Positions 7,551-16,800 of a stretch of DNA of 21,904 nt are shown in pieces. Below the pieces are notes generated by a model. That model saw nothing but the letters and a program-made list of their open reading frames with translations, ran no database searches and was not told where the DNA came from. Source of the stretch: an uncultured Prevotella sp. Its GTDB lineage: Bacteria > Bacteroidota > Bacteroidia > Bacteroidales > Bacteroidaceae. Each line of letters begins with the position of its first letter. The stretch's first letter is position 1. Location: positions 1 through 21,904 of the forward strand of contig URJQ01000040.1 of the NCBI GenBank assembly GCA_900548195.1. Reading direction: 5' to 3'. Both the position numbers and the translations under genes were made by a program.

Positions 7551-10500
7551 TTAGAACTGGACGGTGATACCACCAGTGAATGACTTAGAACGTGGCGTCT
7601 GTGCCTGGTCCAATGAGAGACCTGTAGAGCCGTAACCTACCTCCGGGTCTGCACCGGAATACTTGGTGAGGCAGAAGAGGTTGTTGGCTGATACGTAGAA
7701 GCTCAACTGTGTCAAGCCCAGTTTCTTCAGGGTCTTCTGTGGGAAAGAGTAGCTGATCTGGGAATAGTTCAGACGGATGAATGAGCCATCTTCCACGAAT
7801 CTGTCGCTTGCAAGATAGTTATAGCCTGCCTGATGCAATGCTCTTGGGATGACGGCGTTGTCACCTTCTACGCGCCAGCGGTAGTTGACAGCGCGGCTCT
7901 GGTTGCCGTTGCCATACATGTTCTCAAGGTTCATGCGGTTGGCATTGATGACCTTGTTGCCATAACGGAAGTTGAACTGGTTGTTGAGTGACCAACGTCC
8001 GAGGTGGAACTTGAGTCCGAAGCCACCGGTTATCTTAGGAAGGGCAGAGCCGAGATATACGATGTCGAGCTCATTGATGTTACCATCATGGTTCACATCC
8101 TCATACATGGCGTCACCGCCCTGGAACTCATACTCAGCTCCAGTGCCGTAGCAGAACATCATAGGCTTGGTATGTCCCTTCTGGTCCTTGATTACTCTGC
8201 CAGTCTCATCGCGTACTACCGGTGCGTTCGGTCCGCTTACGCCCTTGATTTCATCGTCAGTGTATTCAGTATATTGGTAAACGCCGAGGTACTTGAAGCC
8301 ATATATGCTACCGAAAGGTTTGTTGAGTTCCACACGTGTCTGGTAATCACCGTTGCGGCGGGAGAAGTCCTTGTTCATGAGTTTGAGACAGCTCTCGTCC
8401 ATTTCCGTGATAACGTTCTTGTTGTTTGCGAATGTTACGTTGATGTCAAGACCGAGCTTGCCGAACTTGATGAGTCCGTTGCTGTTGATGTTGAACTCCC
8501 ATCCGGTGTTCTCCATCTTGCCTACGTTGTCTCTTGACAGGTTCGGGAAACCGGAAGATGTAGGAATCGCTACGTTATACATCAGCAGGTCAGAGGTATA
8601 TTGCTTGTATATCTCAAGGTTACCGTTGATCTTTTCGTCGAAGAAACCGAAGTCGAAACCGAGGTTGTAGGTCTTCTTCTGCTCCCATTTGAGTTTTTTC
8701 AGCTGGATGTTGTCAAGGTTTGTGGAACCATAATTGAGGTATCCCTTGCCGTTGCTGTATGAAGAGAAGTAGAGGTATTCAGCGCCCGGCTGCTTACCTA
8801 CGATACCCCAACCTGGACGGATGGAGAGCATTGACATCCACTTCACGTTATTCTGGAACCAAGGTTCCTTGCTTACGTTCCAGCGGAGAGAAACTGCAGG
8901 GAAGTTACCCCAGCGCTTGTCTTTACCAAACTGAGTGGTTCCGTCACGACGAATAGAGAAGTCGAACATATAGCGGCTCTTGTAAGCATAGTGCAAAGAG
9001 TAAGTCAGATAAAGGCTGCGCCATTGACCTGCACCGCTTGAGAGAGCGCTTATCACGCCGGCAGTGCCAGTGCTGTTGATGCCATTAGGCTGACGATACT
9101 TGGTGGTAGTCTGGTTATTGGAGCTGCCATCGTTTAATTGTCCGCGAAGCATCATCATCATTGAGTGGTCTTCATTCTTGAAATGCGGTATGAAAGTCAA
9201 GGTATGAGTGGTAGAAATGCCGAGACTCTTGTATGAATACGCAGTAGTCTTGTTGTTGCTCTCATTCTGCCAGTCGTTGACATTGAGTGTGCTTGGGAGG
9301 AAAGAGTCGGAATAATTGTTTGCAATGTCGAATACTATCCTGCCTTCGTATTTCAATTGCGTCTTGCCTTCAGAAGTTCCGAGAAGATTATATACCAGCT
9401 GGAACTCCGGTGTGATCTTGTAACTGGTGTCGCTGCTCTTTGCGAGGTTTGCCACAGCTACAGGATTCATCTGGCTTACCTGGTCCTGGAGTTCAGGGGA
9501 GATAGTCTTCGGGATGTTGTAATAGTAGCCTGTGGACTGGTCATTCATGTCATGCTCATACACAGGGAGGTTAGGCATGCGCTTGTATGCTATACCGAGG
9601 AGGTCAGCATAGTTCTTGTTGTTCTTTGTATAAGTGAAGGCGAGGTTTGTCACGATCTTTATTCTGTCGCTGACAAAGTAGTCGAGGGCTACGCGGGAGG
9701 TGAGACGGTCGAGCTGCTGCTTGATGATAGAGCCGGTCTCATGGTCATATCCCGCACCGATACGGAAGTGAGCTTTCTCACCACCACCTGTCAGTGAGAT
9801 GTAATGGTTCTGTCTCCATCCAGTCTGTTTTACCTCTTTAGCCCAGTTGGTGTTCTTGTTGTAGTTGTTCCAACCGTTAGGATTGCTCTGGTCATAGTTG
9901 AACTCGATGATGTTGCTTGCGTCATTGTTCAACTTTGGATTAAAGTAAGCCTCCTTCATGAGCATGGTGTATTCATCGCCAGTGAGGAGTTTATAGCCTT
10001 CAGGCTGCCATGTTCCAGTGAGACGATAGCTGTATGTGACGCGAGTCTTGCCGCGTGTACCGCGCTTTGTCTTGATTTCGATTACGCCGTTTGCGCCCTG
10101 TGAGCCCCAGATAGCAGTGGCAGCGGCATCCTTAAGCACGCTGATGCTCTCGATGTCTTCAGGGTTAACGTTGAGGAGTTCAGCGAATTTCTCATCGTTA
10201 GCGTTGCTTAAGTCGATGGAATTAGCGCCCTGATCATTCTGCCATACGTTGCCATCTACCACGATGAGAGGCTCACTGCTGGAATTGATTGAGCTGACAC
10301 CGCGGAGTCGCATTGATGTTCCGGAGCCGAGGTTACCAGAGTTTGCCACGATATCAAGTCCGGCAATACGTCCCTGGAGGGCTTCATCGACGGATGTAAT
10401 GGCAAGTCCTTCAAATTCTTTCATATCGATGGACTGGTTGGCAGTGGACATCTGGTCCTTTGGAATGGCAAGTCCAGAGCCGCCTGCACGTCGCTTGCTG

Positions 10501-10874
10501 ACCACTGTTACTTCCTTCAGAGTGGTCTGGTCTTCGAGCATGATGTTATAGACCTCTCTCTTAATAGGAAGAATCTTAGTCTTGCAGCCTACGAAGCTAA
10601 TCTTGAGCTTATTCTTAGGGTCCTTGATTCTGAATGAGAAGTTACCGTTCATGTCCGTCTGTCCGGAACTGATGATACGGTTTGCTCCGTCTATCTCGAT
10701 GACGTTAGCCATCATTACTGGTCCCATAGCGTCAGAGACGGTGCCCGACACGATGAATCCTTCATTCTGAGCACGGAGCGTCCAGCAGTCAGATTCCCAT
10801 ATAGGCATTGCCATAATGAGGATGACGAGGAGTCTTCTCAGATTATATTTGGAAATAATACTTTTCATATACAT
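7551..10874 (-). CDS. SusC/RagA family TonB-dependent outer-membrane receptor
   Basis: A 1107-residue, full-length SusC-type receptor. It should form the 22-strand TonB/ExbBD-energised barrel through which the SusD-bound ligand enters the periplasm. After the signal peptide (cleavage probably near RAQN, about 35) come a carboxypeptidase-regulatory-like domain (about 40-115, VSGTVSD), a TonB-box-like segment LKEVTVVSK (119-127) and the plug (about 140-275) with GRIAGLDIV, LRGVSS, PLIVVDG and SVLKDAAATAIWGSQGANG. The barrel includes the family signature DVNHDGNINELDIVYLGSA. The last residues, ITVQF, end in the aromatic expected for outer-membrane assembly. A start at 10868 (MKSIISK) is equally plausible. 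It lies 39 bases after the four-module FAS1 gene, an unusual position because SusC usually opens the operon. Confidence 0.96.
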   Translation of the reverse strand: MYMKSIISKYNLRRLLVILIMAMPIWESDCWTLRAQNEGFIVSGTVSDAMGPVMMANVIEIDGANRIISSGQTDMNGNFSFRIKDPKNKLKISFVGCKTKILPIKREVYNIMLEDQTTLKEVTVVSKRRAGGSGLAIPKDQMSTANQSIDMKEFEGLAITSVDEALQGRIAGLDIVANSGNLGSGTSMRLRGVSSINSSSEPLIVVDGNVWQNDQGANSIDLSNANDEKFAELLNVNPEDIESISVLKDAAATAIWGSQGANGVIEIKTKRGTRGKTRVTYSYRLTGTWQPEGYKLLTGDEYTMLMKEAYFNPKLNNDASNIIEFNYDQSNPNGWNNYNKNTNWAKEVKQTGWRQNHYISLTGGGEKAHFRIGAGYDHETGSIIKQQLDRLTSRVALDYFVSDRIKIVTNLAFTYTKNNKNYADLLGIAYKRMPNLPVYEHDMNDQSTGYYYNIPKTISPELQDQVSQMNPVAVANLAKSSDTSYKITPEFQLVYNLLGTSEGKTQLKYEGRIVFDIANNYSDSFLPSTLNVNDWQNESNNKTTAYSYKSLGISTTHTLTFIPHFKNEDHSMMMMLRGQLNDGSSNNQTTTKYRQPNGINSTGTAGVISALSSGAGQWRSLYLTYSLHYAYKSRYMFDFSIRRDGTTQFGKDKRWGNFPAVSLRWNVSKEPWFQNNVKWMSMLSIRPGWGIVGKQPGAEYLYFSSYSNGKGYLNYGSTNLDNIQLKKLKWEQKKTYNLGFDFGFFDEKINGNLEIYKQYTSDLLMYNVAIPTSSGFPNLSRDNVGKMENTGWEFNINSNGLIKFGKLGLDINVTFANNKNVITEMDESCLKLMNKDFSRRNGDYQTRVELNKPFGSIYGFKYLGVYQYTEYTDDEIKGVSGPNAPVVRDETGRVIKDQKGHTKPMMFCYGTGAEYEFQGGDAMYEDVNHDGNINELDIVYLGSALPKITGGFGLKFHLGRWSLNNQFNFRYGNKVINANRMNLENMYGNGNQSRAVNYRWRVEGDNAVIPRALHQAGYNYLASDRFVEDGSFIRLNYSQISYSFPQKTLKKLGLTQLSFYVSANNLFCLTKYSGADPEVGYGSTGLSLDQAQTPRSKSFTGGITVQF

Positions 10875-10913
10875 TATATATATTATTGGAAAAAGTGTTG
10901 GATAGGTCGCCTT

Positions 10914-13457
10914 TTATTTCATCAGCGAGCCGTCAATGAGATGTATGACAGCAGAAGACGTGGTATAGACGCTTGTGGCTGTATTCTTGTCAGTGCCTTC
11001 GAGCTGATACTCTCGTGCCATGATGTTGTAGAGTCCAGCCTTCTTTATCACCTTGCAAGGCTTGGTGTCGGTCTGTGTCTTCTTGATTATTATGTCGTCC
11101 TTGGTGAGGGTAGTAAATACGCGGTCGAACTTTCCGCTCGCACCGATGTAAGCTGTCTCATATCCATCCTCTTCCTGTGGCTGCGCTCCGATGAAGAGAG
11201 CATTGTCCTGTATGTGGCACTTGATGAAGTTTTCGATGGCGAGTGAGTCTCTCTGACGTTGCGGAGAATCTTCTTCCCAATTATCCACCTGCTCCCATGT
11301 AGGCAGTTTTCCTTCCTTCTGGAGATTGAGGATGGTCTCGTTGGTCGGCACATAGATGGTGTAGTGGTATGTGTTGAAGCAATTGAGGTTAGTGCTTGTG
11401 CAGGCATGTTTCTCATCGTGTATGGTCTCGAGGAGCGAACTTCCCTCAATGAGTTTTCTCATTTCAGCGAATTCTTCATGCTCGCTGAGCACGTCAAATA
11501 CGCTCTTTCGTGTGGTCATGATAGGCTCTTTGTCGAGAATATAGCATTTACCGTTGCCCATTGCTGTCTGGTCATAGATGTAACTGACGTGAAGTGGACC
11601 TGAGTAAGTGCCGTCCAGCTGGAGACTTCCTGCCACAGTCATGCCGTTGGCGCCCTGTGATACGTTAGCCACCTCTATCTCTGTGCCAGCCTTGGTCTTG
11701 TAGAATCTGTTGCCGTCCTCCACGTTACCGATGACGATATGATTGTCAAGGATGTCTCTCAGCTTGCTCTTGAGGGCAAATTCATCGCGCTCTTCGCGTA
11801 TGCTGTCGCCGATTTCCCTTGTGTCCATGTCGTATTCATATACGCTTGCCCATACCGGTACGGTCTTGGTGGCATCGTAATGGAAACGGTAGAGCTGGGT
11901 CTTGGCCTTGCCATACGAAGCCGGGTCGATGTAATCCAGCATCGCATCGTTGAGCGGGATGAAGAAACTGAAGCGTGAATTCAGTGAGTTGAGATATACA
12001 TTATACTGATTCTTTTCCACAGCCCAGCGCATCACCTTCATGGTCTCATTGACAATGGCAGGATAAAGCACGCTGACGAATGATGTAGGCGAATATACCT
12101 TGTTGGTGAGATACACTGCACCGTTGCAGCCGAGCCATACGCTGTCGATGTCTGCCTTATCTACTCCCATAGGGTCGTTAGCATCATTGAGGATGCTGCC
12201 AAACTTGCTTGGCACGCTTTCCACGAAGGATGAGAGCATATTGTTGTTGATGAGTTCCACGATTACGTCATTTGGTACCTTGTCCCATGAGCCATACTGA
12301 TCCTTGAGCACTCTACCAGCCTCGTTGTTCCAGTAGTTTTCCAGAGCGGCATTGCTCGGTACCATCATCACTGCCATATTCTTTTCGAGAGCGGCATTGG
12401 CAGATGGGATGGCGAGACCGCTGTAGTACTGGTTCCATTCCGGGTCGAATTTGAGGAAAGACTTAGCCACGATGTTGTCATCATCTGTCTTGAGAGCTTT
12501 TCCGTCCTGAGATTTCTCGGAGAAGAAGCGCTTCTGATAGATGGAATCGACGCTCTGATTGAAGAGGTAGTTATACTGTTTTACGGCGTCATCGCCTACA
12601 TAGAAAGGAGCGCAGAAGCGTTCGAGCAGTTTGTTATACAGACTTGCGTTAGGCTTGCTGGCGATAAGTTCTGCCATATTCTGCAGTGGCAGTACGACGT
12701 CCTCCACCTTATGTATAAATCCGTTGCTGCATTTGATGTTCTGCTGCACTATCTTCTTTCCGTTGACACTTGCGTCGCCGGCTTGGCGCTCGGTAGTGTA
12801 ATTATAGAGGAAATTATAGTCGTCGTTGGTGATTTTGTTGTCAGCCATCTGTTCTTCGATAAAGTGTATCATCGGAGTGATGGTCATGTCTCGCATCATC
12901 ACGATATTATCTCTGCCGTCAAACTTAGCCCAAGTGGTGTTATGTGTTCTGGCTTCCGGTGTCATGTTAGGGAGGTCCTTCACCTTTACCACGGACACGG
13001 TGTCGTAGATGGTCTGCGAACTAAGTCTGCGCATACACTGTCCTTTCACCGGTCCCTCGATGCTTGAGAGGCTGTTGATCTGGTAACTGTTGTTGATCAT
13101 AGCGCCGAGCAGAAGCATTTTCTTCTGTGCGAGGCTCAGTTGATCGTAATTTCTCACGCCCCAGCTGTTGTTGGAGTAGAATCTTTCAAAGGCATCGTCG
13201 TCTGCTACGAACATGGTCTTCGAGCCGGTCTTTGCCAGAACCTCCTTGAGATTCAGGTCTTCGATCAGTCGCACCGTGTTCTTGTAGTGACCATCTTCTG
13301 CCAGATAGCTGTAGATGCTGGCTCCCCATCCTTCAGGGGTAGTCTCATCCAAATCATACTTGTCGCATGCCGTGAAGCTGAAGAGGCAAGCCGACAACGC
13401 AATGACGGCAGATAGACTGCGCCATTTCGTCCTGAGTAAGTCTTTGCTTTTTTTCAT
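10914..13457 (-). CDS. Large four-module fasciclin (FAS1) surface lipoprotein, first gene of the train
   Basis: An 847-residue lipoprotein (lipobox FTAC, Cys31, then DKYDLDE). I read four tandem FAS1-like modules from repeated opening and closing strands. Module 1 (about 45-258) runs from KTMFVADDDAFERF to CSNGFIHKVEDVVLPL. Module 2 (about 260-457) runs from AVMMVPSNAALENYW to CNGAVYLTNKVYSP. Module 3 (about 458-646) runs from FSFFIPLNDAMLDYI to NGKCYILDKEPI. Module 4 (about 650-847) runs from YTIYVPTNETIL to SAVIHLIDGSLMK. Modules 2 and 3 are diverged, so the count rests on pattern reading. It is the first gene after the divergent control region and is followed 39 bases later by SusC. This suggests a structural or ligand-binding partner made in step with the receptor. 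No catalytic motif is visible. Confidence 0.87.
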   Translation of the reverse strand: MKKSKDLLRTKWRSLSAVIALSACLFSFTACDKYDLDETTPEGWGASIYSYLAEDGHYKNTVRLIEDLNLKEVLAKTGSKTMFVADDDAFERFYSNNSWGVRNYDQLSLAQKKMLLLGAMINNSYQINSLSSIEGPVKGQCMRRLSSQTIYDTVSVVKVKDLPNMTPEARTHNTTWAKFDGRDNIVMMRDMTITPMIHFIEEQMADNKITNDDYNFLYNYTTERQAGDASVNGKKIVQQNIKCSNGFIHKVEDVVLPLQNMAELIASKPNASLYNKLLERFCAPFYVGDDAVKQYNYLFNQSVDSIYQKRFFSEKSQDGKALKTDDDNIVAKSFLKFDPEWNQYYSGLAIPSANAALEKNMAVMMVPSNAALENYWNNEAGRVLKDQYGSWDKVPNDVIVELINNNMLSSFVESVPSKFGSILNDANDPMGVDKADIDSVWLGCNGAVYLTNKVYSPTSFVSVLYPAIVNETMKVMRWAVEKNQYNVYLNSLNSRFSFFIPLNDAMLDYIDPASYGKAKTQLYRFHYDATKTVPVWASVYEYDMDTREIGDSIREERDEFALKSKLRDILDNHIVIGNVEDGNRFYKTKAGTEIEVANVSQGANGMTVAGSLQLDGTYSGPLHVSYIYDQTAMGNGKCYILDKEPIMTTRKSVFDVLSEHEEFAEMRKLIEGSSLLETIHDEKHACTSTNLNCFNTYHYTIYVPTNETILNLQKEGKLPTWEQVDNWEEDSPQRQRDSLAIENFIKCHIQDNALFIGAQPQEEDGYETAYIGASGKFDRVFTTLTKDDIIIKKTQTDTKPCKVIKKAGLYNIMAREYQLEGTDKNTATSVYTTSSAVIHLIDGSLMK

Positions 13458-13590
13458 TTGGTCAGTTTTTGGTTTTTGTATTTTATATTCTTTATTTTCA
13501 GTTATGGTCGTTATACTGGTTTAGTCAGGTTCTGTATCTATTCATGTAGTATCGTTATTGTGCTGCATTCTGATGTACGGAATGCGGGTG

Positions 13591-13598
13591 CAAAATTA
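13591..13598 (-). promoter_or_regulatory. Candidate Bacteroidota -7 box (TAATTTTG) for the FAS1/Sus train
   Basis: Minus-strand TAATTTTG fits the TAnnTTTG -7 consensus of Bacteroidota housekeeping promoters. I see no good TTTG -33 partner upstream, as would fit an activator-dependent promoter. The implied leader is about 130 bases. Confidence 0.45.
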
Positions 13599-13767
13599 CT
13601 AATTTTTATTAAATATTTATTTATAAATAGTTTCCCTTACTTTTTCTTTTGTAACAAAAACGCCAAAAGTGGCAGTGAAATGCCCGAAAATATACCATTT
13701 TTTTTAGTCTATGTTATTTTTACGAAAGTTTTTTTAGTTTTTAATGGTACAAATGAAAAAAAAACTC

Positions 13768-13775
13768 TAACTTTG
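13768..13775 (+). promoter_or_regulatory. Candidate Bacteroidota -7 box (TAACTTTG) for the hybrid regulator
   Basis: TAACTTTG matches TAnnTTTG exactly and lies 36 bases before the regulator start, giving a leader of about 30 bases. The -33 region is only an AT-rich run. Confidence 0.5.
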
Positions 13776-13811
13776 CAACCATTATAAAAAAAGCAACTAA
13801 CCAACGCAACT

Positions 13812-16800
13812 ATGAATCGGAATAGTAGAAATATAAAGTTTCTTCTCATCTTGGTGCTGGCATTTCTCATGCCTGCATCGCTCCAGGCACAGCTCGGAAC
13901 GCTCTACAATGTGAGCCAGAATCTGAGCAGCAGCTATGTCAATCAGGTCTATCAGGACAGGATAGGCTTCGTGTGGGTATCGACAGAGGACGGTCTCAAC
14001 AGATATGACGGCTATACATTCCAGCGCTTCGGACCCCAGGATGGACTCATGGGGGACTACATCACCTGCGTAATAGAGGACAGGAACAGCTATCTTTACG
14101 TAGGAACAAGCAATGGCATATACGTCAAGGTGAAGGGTAAATTCCATCAGCTCAAGGTGGCAGGCACCGATGAAGTGGTGCCTTTCTTCGTCAATGCGTT
14201 CTGTGAAGCCCCAGACGGCAGCATCATCTTCTCTACATCCGGTCGTGGTATATGGCGTATAACGGATGTGGACCAGGTGCGTAATGTCTTTCCTGGTGCC
14301 GGACCAGGGCAGTTTGTCACGCAGTTGATGTTCGACAGGAAAGGCATTCTCTGGGGTGTCTCCGAGAAGAATGGCGTTGTTTCGTTTTCCCCGATGAAAC
14401 CGAGGAATTTTGATAGTTTGAAGCTCTTTAAGGAATACCATATCGCTGACAATTTCAGTTTTGCGTACATGTGCCGTGACAAGGTTGACAACATATATGT
14501 CGGAGCAAGCAACGGCGGCGTGTATCGCATGGATTCTCACCGCAGAGGCTTCGCTCTCTGCCCGGCTTCTTCGTCTTTCCGCATCAACTCCATCTTTGTC
14601 CGTTCCGACAATAATCTCTATCTCGGCACCAATGGTTCCGGACTCTTCGTCTATAATCCCGTGACTGGCTACTCACGCCCTACGTATGTGACGAGCCATG
14701 AGGTGAATATCGCAAAGTCGAAGGTCTCTTCCATATTCATGGACAAGTCGCATAACCTCTGGCTTGGTCTCTTCCAGAAGGGCGTTTTCCTCCAGCCGCC
14801 CCATTCATACGTATTCAATTGCCTCGGTGAACATCAGGCTGACGGAAATTCCATAGGCGAGACGTGCGTCCTTGCAGTTCACTGCCAGACCGACGGCACG
14901 CTCTGGGTGGCTTCCGATCAGGACGGTCTCTATGCCCTTGATGCCAATCATCAGCGCATCGCACATTTCATTCCTGCCAGCGAGGGTGGCACTGTGCCTT
15001 CCGCTATCGTGGACATTGAGGAGAATATCGACGGTCGTCTGTGGATAGGTTCCTACACCGAAGGCTTCGGATGGGTGGATAAAGTGACAGGAGAGTACCA
15101 CCGTGCATCCTTCAGTTACGGCAAGTCGCAGAACGTCTTCGACATACGCCACGACAAGAAGGGAAACCTCTGGATAGGAACCCTTGGCGACGGACTGAAA
15201 TGCTACAATCCTTTCACCGACAAACTGACTGAGTATCATAATGAATTCAAGCCTAATAGCCTTTGTAATGACTTTATCATCCAGATGGCTTTGAGCCGTG
15301 ATGAGTCCAGACTCTATGTCGGCACGTCTTCCGGACTCTCATGTCTTGACCTCAAGACCCGTAAATGGAATGCCATATTCGGCGGTAAATCCATCCTTGA
15401 GAATCAGAATATCTATTCCATCTTTGATGACAACAAGGGTCATATATGGGTAGGAACGTCTCAGGGACTGCATTGCTTTGATATAAAGACCAGGAAAATT
15501 ACCGTATATACCACTGCTGACGGACTGCCCGACAAGCGCGTCTGCGCCGTAGAGATGGACAGGCAGGGCAATCTGTGGGTAAGTACTAACAACGGTCTTG
15601 CCCGTTTCAACCCTGAGACCAAGAAGGTGGAATGCTTCTATGGCTCTGACGGATTGCAGGGAAATGAGTATGGTCCAGGCATTTCCTTCTTCGACTGGAA
15701 AAATGATATGATGTACTTCGGAGGCACCTCCGGCGTCTCTTATTTCAATCCTTCCAAGGTTAAGAAAGGCAATGCGAACCTTTCTGTGGTCATTTCCAGC
15801 ATCAATATGAGCGGTGAGCGTGTCACTTCGTTTGCCAGGTCGGGGATGTTCGAGATATGCGGCGAGGCTGTCTCGTTGGCTGACAGGTTCGAATTCTGCC
15901 ATGCAGACAACTCCATTTCCATCAATTTCTCTACTCTTACCTATTCCGGCACTGAGCGACTGAGCTTCAAGTACAGTATCAACGGCGATGACTGGGTGAC
16001 TCTTCCTGCCGGTGAGAACACCATTTCCCTCTATCGTCTCTCGCCTGGTGACTACCATTTCCGCGTGATCGCGGTAGATAATGGCGTGCAGTCGCCGGTC
16101 AAGGAGTTTACTGTCGTGGTGCATAATCCGTGGTATTTCACGCCTTTGGCACGCATAGTCTATCTCCTTATTATAATAGGCTTCGCCTTATGGTATCTGA
16201 GATTGGTTCGCGCACGCAATGATGAGCGCCTCCGCCTTCAGGAACATATCCACAAGGAGGAACTCAACGAGCAGAAACTGCGCTTCTTCATCAATATCTC
16301 CCATGAGATACGCACCCCTATGTCACTTATCCTCACTCCGCTCCTGCAGCTTATCCGCGAGGACTGCGACTCCCATCGACAGGGTATCTACGAGATCATG
16401 AAGCGCAATGCCGACCGTATTCTCCATCTCGTCAATCAGATTCTCGACCTGCGAAAGATTGACAAGGGACAGATGCAGATGCAGATGCAGGAGACGGACA
16501 TGGTCTATTTCGTGGGCGATGTGCTCGACCTCTTCCGTCCGCAGGCGAACAGCAAGAATATAAAGCTGGAGTTCGATCATCCTGACGACAAGCTCCCGAT
16601 ATGGATTGACCGCTCTCATTTCGACAAGGTGGTGATGAATCTCATGTCGAATGCGATGAAATATTCATACGCCAACGGTTGCATTCGTGTCTGCCTGAAT
16701 AAGATGCCCGACCTCAACTGCTGCCAGTTGCACGTCTTCAATACTGGCGACCACATCCCGGAAGATGCCATGAAGAGCATCTTCGAGCGCTTCCATCAGG

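Larger units (their letters stand above)
13458..13811. promoter_or_regulatory. Divergent control region between the FAS1/Sus train and its regulator
   Basis: This AT-rich stretch of 354 bases has no gene. It contains outward-facing candidate -7 boxes (13591-13598 minus, 13768-13775 plus), several T runs of seven or more, and a perfect 7-base inverted pair TACCATT (13693-13699) / AATGGTA (13743-13749). It is the natural place for the AraC-type output domain of the flanking regulator to bind. Confidence 0.7.

Noticed and set aside
13797..14540. 247-codon minus-strand frame overlapping the start of the regulator
   Set aside because: The plus-strand frame encodes unmistakable propeller repeats there; the antisense product has no domain features.
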